Shown one piece after another: positions 57,220 to 64,000 of a DNA stretch of 64,000 nucleotides. A program made the position numbers and the translations under genes. Position 1 is the stretch's first letter; every line of letters begins with the position of its first letter. The stretch is from Bolinopsis microptera (taxonomy: Eukaryota; Ctenophora; Tentaculata; Lobata; Bolinopsidae): positions 13,587,337 to 13,651,336 of the forward strand of contig NC_087080.1 of assembly GCF_026151205.1 (NCBI RefSeq), read 5' to 3'. The notes under the pieces are model-generated. The model did no database searches, was not told the DNA's origin, and was given only the letters and a program-made list of their open reading frames with translations.

Positions 57220-59010
57220 AACGTTACACAGCTAACAGACCACTAGAAAAAGTAAACATGAACACCGGCCGAAGTGTCAGTGTCTGTGATCTCGAGTCGA
57301 TTAAAATGTAATATTGCTCGTTACTGCTTGTCATATCTTTAATTAGCTGATTAGTTCCAATTACCGGATAATCAACTTTAAAGAGGAGTCTGTAATAATC
57401 ACTCTCGTCCTCATAACTTACCAGACAAATTTGTATAACTTATTTGCATTATAGAAAGTCGTGATTCATGTGTTTTACATTGAATGCTCAGTTGTAAAGT
57501 TGTAATAGAGTTTCTTCGGATGCCTCGGGAAAAATGTACAGATAATAATTAGCAAGGCAATAGAGCGTATAGTATGAATGTTTAAATAGAAATGGTCGAT
57601 AAAACAAAAGTAAAGCTACCCTCCCAAAACACTCAACATTTATACCAACAGCTGTGATATAAATCGATCAAAATAACAAAAACCAATTTGGAGGCTAACA
57701 AACAAACATAGGGCCAGGGATGCTGGTGAAAGGTAAGAGGTAACCATGGTAATAACGAAGTAACGTGATAACAGGGGTATAATAATATGTTCTGTCAAGG
57801 TATGTGGTGCCCAGTTTGGTATCAGGTATCATATCTAATTATACACACAACACATCACGTGACAGCTTCAAATTGTCCACATTTCCACCAAAAATTAGCG
57901 GAGTATTTGTGTTTAACAAGGTGTGATAGGGGTAATATATCCCCAAAATACCTGGGTATTTCATGAGGGTACACAAAGAACACGTGCAGTTACCAACAAC
58001 AGTAAAAAAACAGATCTACTACTACTACTACCTAACTACCAACGGACGAGCTACAGTTACGAGCAAAATGAACTCTTAAAAGCTCCGGAACAAAGCAACA
58101 AGTACAAAATACCACATACTGTACATCTCTAGTATTCGACAGAAAAATATGAGAGAACTGTTAAAACAGAGTGTATCAGAGTTTCGCACATGTCCACGGG
58201 ACCAGGTCTGTTAGCTGTAACGTATATTATACCCTGTTAACACACACGATAACATAGGAACCCTGAACAGGACCTAAACTTTGGTAGCTCTCACCTTACT
58301 CATCTACTACTGTGTATCACCTCCCTGCAGTAAAGGGCGGCACTGCAGCAGGCGGCTACTACTAGAACAAGTACTAATCGCATTTTAACACGGCTATGTT
58401 ACTATGGTTACTAGTACAGTTACTATTGTATCACGTATTATATCAGTGAGAACATATTCAGGATTCTGGAGTTACTCTTAGGGGTTCCTTTCAGCCTGAC
58501 AGCGGAGGAGTGGCCTCAAAAATAAAGCTGAGAGAAGTAGACGTGGGAAAATGACACAAATCACGAACTGTAATATCTAGGTATCTAGTATAAGTATATG
58601 TAATGAGAGTAAATAAAACTGGTGATCGGAGAGTTATTAAAGCATCACCATCTAACTTTTTTTCTAGATCATTGACACATAAACAGGACGGTTGAGTTAT
58701 TAAGGCACATCATAATGTTAGCCGTGCAGATGACCGTGAAAATCCAGACAGACAAATATTCAGTTTTCTGAGTTTATTTCGCGGTGTTAATTGGGTGTCA
58801 CAACGTAGGCTTGTCATACACTAAACAGTTGTCTAGATCTCAGGCTGTAGTCTTACTGGCTGCTGCACTACCCCTCACATTCCGAGAGAACATTTTGTCT
58901 GGCTTTTAAACCCGACGCTTATTTAGGAGAGAAATTGGATTTTTTCTGAGGAAAGGTGGTTCGTATTATTAAACGGAGAAATGACATTAAAACTGTGATT
59001 TTAGACAGAT
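57220..59010. other. Non-coding stretch
   Basis: No gene, RNA or clear repeat that I can support. A 69-codon frame at 57923-58132 is without domain. Confidence 0.4.
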
Positions 59011-59015
59011 ATATC

Positions 59016-59116
<101 letters not shown>

Positions 59117-59119
59117 TGA

Positions 59120-62100
59120 CTGCGCTTGAAGCTGCTGAGCAGTAAAAGCAAATCATCCGAGGAAAAATACCATTATAGAAATAATGGCTCGATGCTAACT
59201 CATAAAAAAGGAGGGATGCTTGCCGAGAGACCATTAAATCTAACACATTTTTGTCCAGATGAAGGCACGTGACATTACGAGGTCGCTTCTCTAGTTAAAG
59301 TTTCGTAACCCAATATAGAGAAAAATACTGGTCGATAACCAGGCACTTTGATTAGAGAGGGAGGAGGAGGGAGGGGAGGGAGGGGGGAGTGGGGCCTGGG
59401 GGATTGGCAGGGACAATCATATCAAAATCATGGTGATTAGGCAAACTTTCAATTACTATATTTAAGAATGCGAATATGTTGTCCCGTGACCGAATTATGT
59501 TTTACGGTTTGAGCGTTGGGCAGTAGCCCAGGATCGCAGTTTTAGAGATAATATATTTAATTAATACAAGGTGCAGCGAACCAAATAATTGCAAGGACAT
59601 AAGATCAGAGATTAGAAAGGGGTAGAACTTTGCGAATGATGACAGTGTGACATTTTTCTCTTTCTTGATGGTTACGTTACAAAATACTTTAGTTTGTGCT
59701 GGTGTGAGACGAAATTCCGATGCGAGCGTGCGTTCCTCTTTAATAGCTTAAAAGGCGGAGGAGACCGTGCGCAACCTTTACTTATCAGACGACAAAGACT
59801 TGAAAATGCAAATATTCTTAGGAAAGCATAATATCATAATTCGTATTTATATTCAACTGGTTCTGTGAAGAAATTTCTGCAAGATCCCTTAAAACCCTGG
59901 GGGAGGGGTTAGTGGGCGTGGCGCGTCTCCCAGAAACTATCCTATATTGTCTGAGATTTGAGTAGGGATTTGAGATAAAGGAAGGATAAATTGTTAAGTG
60001 TGATATTAAGTTGGAGATTCAAAGAATGAGACGATATATTAGCAGACAAAATAATCCTCTTAGAAACAATGAACAAGGAAACGTGATTAAGTCTCAAGCA
60101 AGCTGTGAGTAATACTTTGTATTTCAAACAGAAGTTGAAAGCGCGATTAAACCAAAATTCACTGACCTCACAGAAAAGGGGCCAGCCAAGGACAACAACA
60201 CACGAAGCCCAATTTTCAAGTGATCGAATAATTGAATGTAACATCAGAGTCCCGGCTAGTAATTTGAGAGGCTAATTATTGAGCTGGTTGCGCGAATGAC
60301 TGACACCAAATCACGGTAACTGTACTATGGGTTGTGGTGAGTACTGAGTAGTAGTGAGAACAGCAGATTTGTCAGTTGTTACTGTCTGAGCCAGGATTCC
60401 GTATTCATAGCATAGCTATGATTCATCATTCTATTTATGAATCGGTATTCACGGTAATTTGATGATTTATGCATCGACAAATTCGGTAAAGTCCAGATTA
60501 CTCTACAATTTGGACTAGAGAGTGCTAGTTTATGAAACGAGTGCCACGAATCCTTTAAATCGTGTAAAATCAATCCTTACAAGTTGTAGTCCCAGTAATT
60601 TTAGTGGTTATTGACGCTTTCTGTCAAATCCTTCCCATATGTCGTCTGAGCTGTTGCGGATTTAATATGACCATATTACCAGTGCAGCATTATAAAGTTA
60701 TGAGTTTCGAAGCTCAGACCTGCGCGAAGCTATAAGCCTCCCACCTAGGCCTGGCCAGCAAATAACGGCTGAGATGCAGCTCACAGAAAACCAATACGGA
60801 CGGAAAGGAATACTGTAAACATATTATAAAGGAGTCAAGTGCAAATTGGTTTGATGAGGCTGTGGCTGACTTCACACCGGATAAACGGGAGGACATGGCG
60901 AACGCTCACACACGTTACGCTCTTCAGTTTGGGCTGTGCATAAGACAGCTAGAATAGCTGATACGTCTGGGTGTACAGCCGATAATACGATATTAGCGAT
61001 ACCAGGCTGTCGGGAGATCCTATCGATTAGGTGATATAATGATAGATTAGGTGATATGATGATAGATTAGGTGGTATAATGTTAGACGCGTGTAGTTTTA
61101 CAAGACGGACGTGGCAAGTGTATAAACTGAAGGTGTATAAACTGAAGGACAAATATTTCAGGGGCGAATGTTTGTGTAGGAAGACTTAGAATAAATTTCA
61201 TAAAATCATAAAACATATCATTATAATTCATAGAAATATAATTCTGAAGAAATGGGCCCATATGAAGATGCGTGTTTTTATAAGGAGTAAAAACTGAAAG
61301 AGCTAAGAACCATATTTTACCACCAATATGGCAAAGAAAAGTTTGTTAGCGAGGACCAGACATTTTACCACAGACATTTTACCCGTAGATTTAGGGTTGG
61401 GTGTAAGGTCAATTTAAAGGCTTTGTATTTGGGGACGAATCACCCAAAGATCAATTGTCAGAGGATCAAATGTCTCACACTTATTCTTAAGGAAAGTTGG
61501 TTGGCTTTTATCTTTTTACAGTTAAATTAAAACCAAGCGGTTGGCTTTTATCAGTTAAAATAAAGCCAAGCGGTTGGCTTTTATCAGTTAAAATAAAATA
61601 TGACGAACCAGTCAGATCCTTGTTGAATAATGGTTAAGAAATATCCCAAGTGTAGAATGACAAAGTGCTAGTAAAGGTCACGGCTTATAAAACTAACGTT
61701 ACCGAATTTATGTAGCACATCGTGATAATATGCATTATAATATGCAGGTCATATGTCTATATGTAAAATTAAGGTGACACTTTACGATTCAAATAAGCCG
61801 CCCCCAGAATGAATCATCTCCGACACAGACCAGAGACACGTTGTCCCCGGGTGACATCATGCCAAGTGCACTGACTAGTGAATACTGCTGTTAATTATGT
61901 GGTCACTACTCATGGAAACTTGCTGGTAACAGGGGTGGATAACCCTCGAAGATTATAATTAAATTATATCTGAGTGTAGTAACGATACAAGGTATGATAT
62001 AATTATAACGAGTATTGAGTATTAACTATTAAGGTATACATCAGGTCATCAGTGGAACTAGTGCAGTTGATAGACGGACTAGGTTGGATCTCCAACCATG

Positions 62101-62640
62101 TCTGCTGAGTAACTGAGTGGTAAACTGCGAGAGAAACCGACTGGGAAACTGAATGGGCAACTGAGTAAACATCTAGGTTAGCATTTATGTGAGCAACTAA
62201 ACAAGTAGCTGAGCGATCAGCTGAGCGATCAGCTGATTGGGCAAATCTGTGGGATAAACTAGGTGAGAAGTTGATGAGTAAGAGTGCTTGAGAGCCTGAC
62301 CTGTCAACTGTGTGCTAGGATTATCGATTAGGATTCACCTCGCAACAGTTGCAACACAAATAGTGCCAACCCAACAGTTTACAGCTACTCCAAAAAAGTT
62401 TGGGTGCTAATATTCAACTCTTCCTCTGTCACCGCAGTTGTCAGAACACAGTGTAAGACAACATGAAGACAGCAATATAGCGGAGCACGTCACAAAGTGA
62501 AAATAAACACCAATTAACATCAATCAGACGTGATGAAAGCATAATAACGTGTGCGCTGGAAAAGTGTAAATCACAAATTCCATAAGGTCACATAGCGTGG
62601 CAGTGAGGATTTTTTAGCTATGAAATATCCTGCTGAGCAG
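59120..62640. other. Non-coding stretch with short tandem repeats
   Basis: A GATTAGGTGATATAATGATA unit occurs about three times at 61024-61085, and a GGTTGGCTTTTATC...TTAAAATAAAGCCAAGC unit three times at 61497-61600. A purine-rich GGAGGGAGGGG run lies at 59358-59400. No coding feature supported. Confidence 0.45.
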
Positions 62641-62727
62641 ATCACAGGTCATATAGCGTTTGAATATAAAAGTATAAAAATGTAATATCCTGCAACACAG
62701 TGAGGGCGTCATTCTGCCGAAAATTCA

Positions 62728-62969
62728 CTTTTCGTGGAGAAAGGAGTACAATTTGGCGGCCAATTTCTCCCAGCTCGAAAAATATTAATGTTGGCGCCGA
62801 AATATGCAAGAAAAAACAGTAGCATTTATATGAGGAGGCGAACTTTTCGTGGAGAAAGGAGTACAATTTGGCGGCAAATTTCTCCCAGCTTGTAATTGGA
62901 ACGAAAAATATTAATGTTGGCGCCGAAATATGCAAGAAAAAACAGTAGCATTTATATGAGGAGGCGAAC
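62728..62969. repeat. Tandem duplication of a ~118 base unit
   Basis: ACTTTTCGTGGAGAAAGGAG... to TATGAGGAGGCGAA occurs twice, nearly identical apart from TGTAATTGGAA present only in the second copy. The unit contains TTGGCGGCCAA and TTGGCGCCGAA palindrome-like cores. Confidence 0.9.
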
Positions 62970-62999
62970 AGGGGCTGGTAATATGTAATCTTACAGTGT

Positions 63000-63592
63000 A
63001 ACAGTATAATGACAGTGTAACAGTAATATTATTGCAGTGTAACAGTGCAACAGTTTAACATATTAACAGTGTTGCAGTGTTTTAGTGTTACAGTGCAACA
63101 ATGTTACAATGTTACAATGTTACAATGTTACAATGTTACAATGTTACAATGTTACAATGTTACAATGTTACAATGTTACAATGTAACAGTGTTACAATGT
63201 TACAATGTAATAGTGTTACAATGTTACAATGTAACAGTGTTGCAATGTAACAATGTCACAGTTTTAAAATGTAACAGTGCTAAAATGTAACAATGTTAAA
63301 ATGTAACAATGTTAAAATGTAACAATGTTAAAATGTAACAGTGTTACAGTGTTAAAATGTAACAGTGTTAAAATGTAACAGTGTTACAATGTTAAAATGT
63401 AACAATGTAACAGTGTTAAAATGTAACAGTGTTACAATGTAACAGTGTTAAAATGTAACAGTGTTACAATGTAACAGTGTTACAATGTAACAGTGTTAAA
63501 CTGTTAAAATGTAACAGTGTTACACTGTTAAAATGTTACAGTGTTAAAATGTAACAGTGTAACATTGTTACAATGTTACATTGTAACAGTGT
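63000..63592. repeat. 8-bp-period array (GTTACAAT/GTAACAGT/GTTAAAAT)
   Basis: About 70 units of three interleaved variants. The 81-codon frame with LQCYNVTM repeats is a by-product. Confidence 0.95.
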
Positions 63593-64000
63593 ACGTGTCA
63601 CTCCACTATCAAATCTTGACGGGGATTTACATCATAGCACTAGCACTCTAGCGGCGTAGAACAAACAATAAGATCCACTTATCATGACTCCTGATGGTTA
63701 ACTCAAGACTAAAAGTATCCGAGAACCGTCAAATTATGAAATTTAACGAGGGATATACAAACTCTGAAGTTAAAGTGACAGACAGAATTATTAAAATTGA
63801 TCCGGCTGAAGTTGGGGTCCATGGAGGGAGAAATTAGCAGATGTAGGTATAATTAAGAGATACAGTTAATCAATTAGACCATTAATTAGTGTGGAGAGGA
63901 ACGCAGCCTACCTTACAAAGAGACACTGCCTACAACTGCAGTACTGTAATAAAGTAAGGCACATCTACCGCAGCTCAATATATCGTCATAGCGACTCTGG
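63593..64000. other. Right edge, non-coding
   Basis: No feature I can support. Confidence 0.4.

Noticed and set aside
63045-63290. 81-codon LQCYNVTM repeat frame
   Set aside because: By-product of the 8-bp array.

Overview
The window reads as nuclear DNA from an animal. It is AT-rich, its genes are split by GT-AG introns, and it is full of transposon debris and minisatellites. The recognisable genes encode cilium, axoneme and centriole proteins, plus a secreted C-type lectin. Several start codons lie 2-14 bases after a splice-acceptor-like AG, as expected for spliced-leader trans-splicing. Together with the compact AT-rich style this is compatible with a cnidarian (perhaps hydrozoan), but the taxon is an inference, not a proof.

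Left part (0-14 kb). Two coiled-coil exons of an unidentified minus-strand gene lie at 1.8-2.8 kb, with a possible first exon at 10.2-10.3 kb. Around them are a MITE-like palindrome (4.16-4.61 kb), a 3.5 kb fold-back element with ~1.4 kb inverted arms (4.76-8.28 kb), a 5'-truncated CR1/L2-like LINE with an (ATTTC)n tail (8.29-9.43 kb, minus), a GC-rich palindromic element (9.45-9.85 kb) and a second LINE fragment with an in-frame stop (11.5-13.5 kb, plus).

Ciliary cluster (14-20.4 kb, plus). RIIAD1, DNAJB13, an unidentified 60-residue ORF and SPAG8 follow one another in the same orientation, 0.5-0.8 kb apart. DNAJB13 reconstructs to 316 residues, the human length. Every start codon has a splice-acceptor-like AG just upstream, so the group may be transcribed as an operon resolved by trans-splicing.

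ODF2/cenexin locus (21.8-43.0 kb, minus). Ten phase-compatible exons give a long coiled-coil protein whose distal part matches ODF2/cenexin. After the exon at 37.6 kb there are three phase-compatible 3' ends: an acidic/Gly-Arg-rich exon (36.9-37.4 kb), a 382-residue disordered exon (34.0-35.1 kb), and two small exons carrying the conserved ODF2 C-terminus (21.76-22.23 kb). A one-exon double C-type-lectin gene (28.3-29.3 kb) lies inside the long intron before that last tail. The same intron holds a 1.16 kb array of 23-bp units built of two palindromes and a decayed pogo/jerky-like DNA transposon.

Right part (43-64 kb). I can support no gene here. It contains a 23-bp array (48.1 kb), a 27-bp array (49.1-49.9 kb), CA/GA microsatellites, an 8-bp array (63.0-63.6 kb), and pairs of duplicated blocks at 52.0-57.1 kb that differ mostly by tiny indels. 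The duplicated blocks and nearby poly-G runs look like imperfectly assembled long-read sequence.
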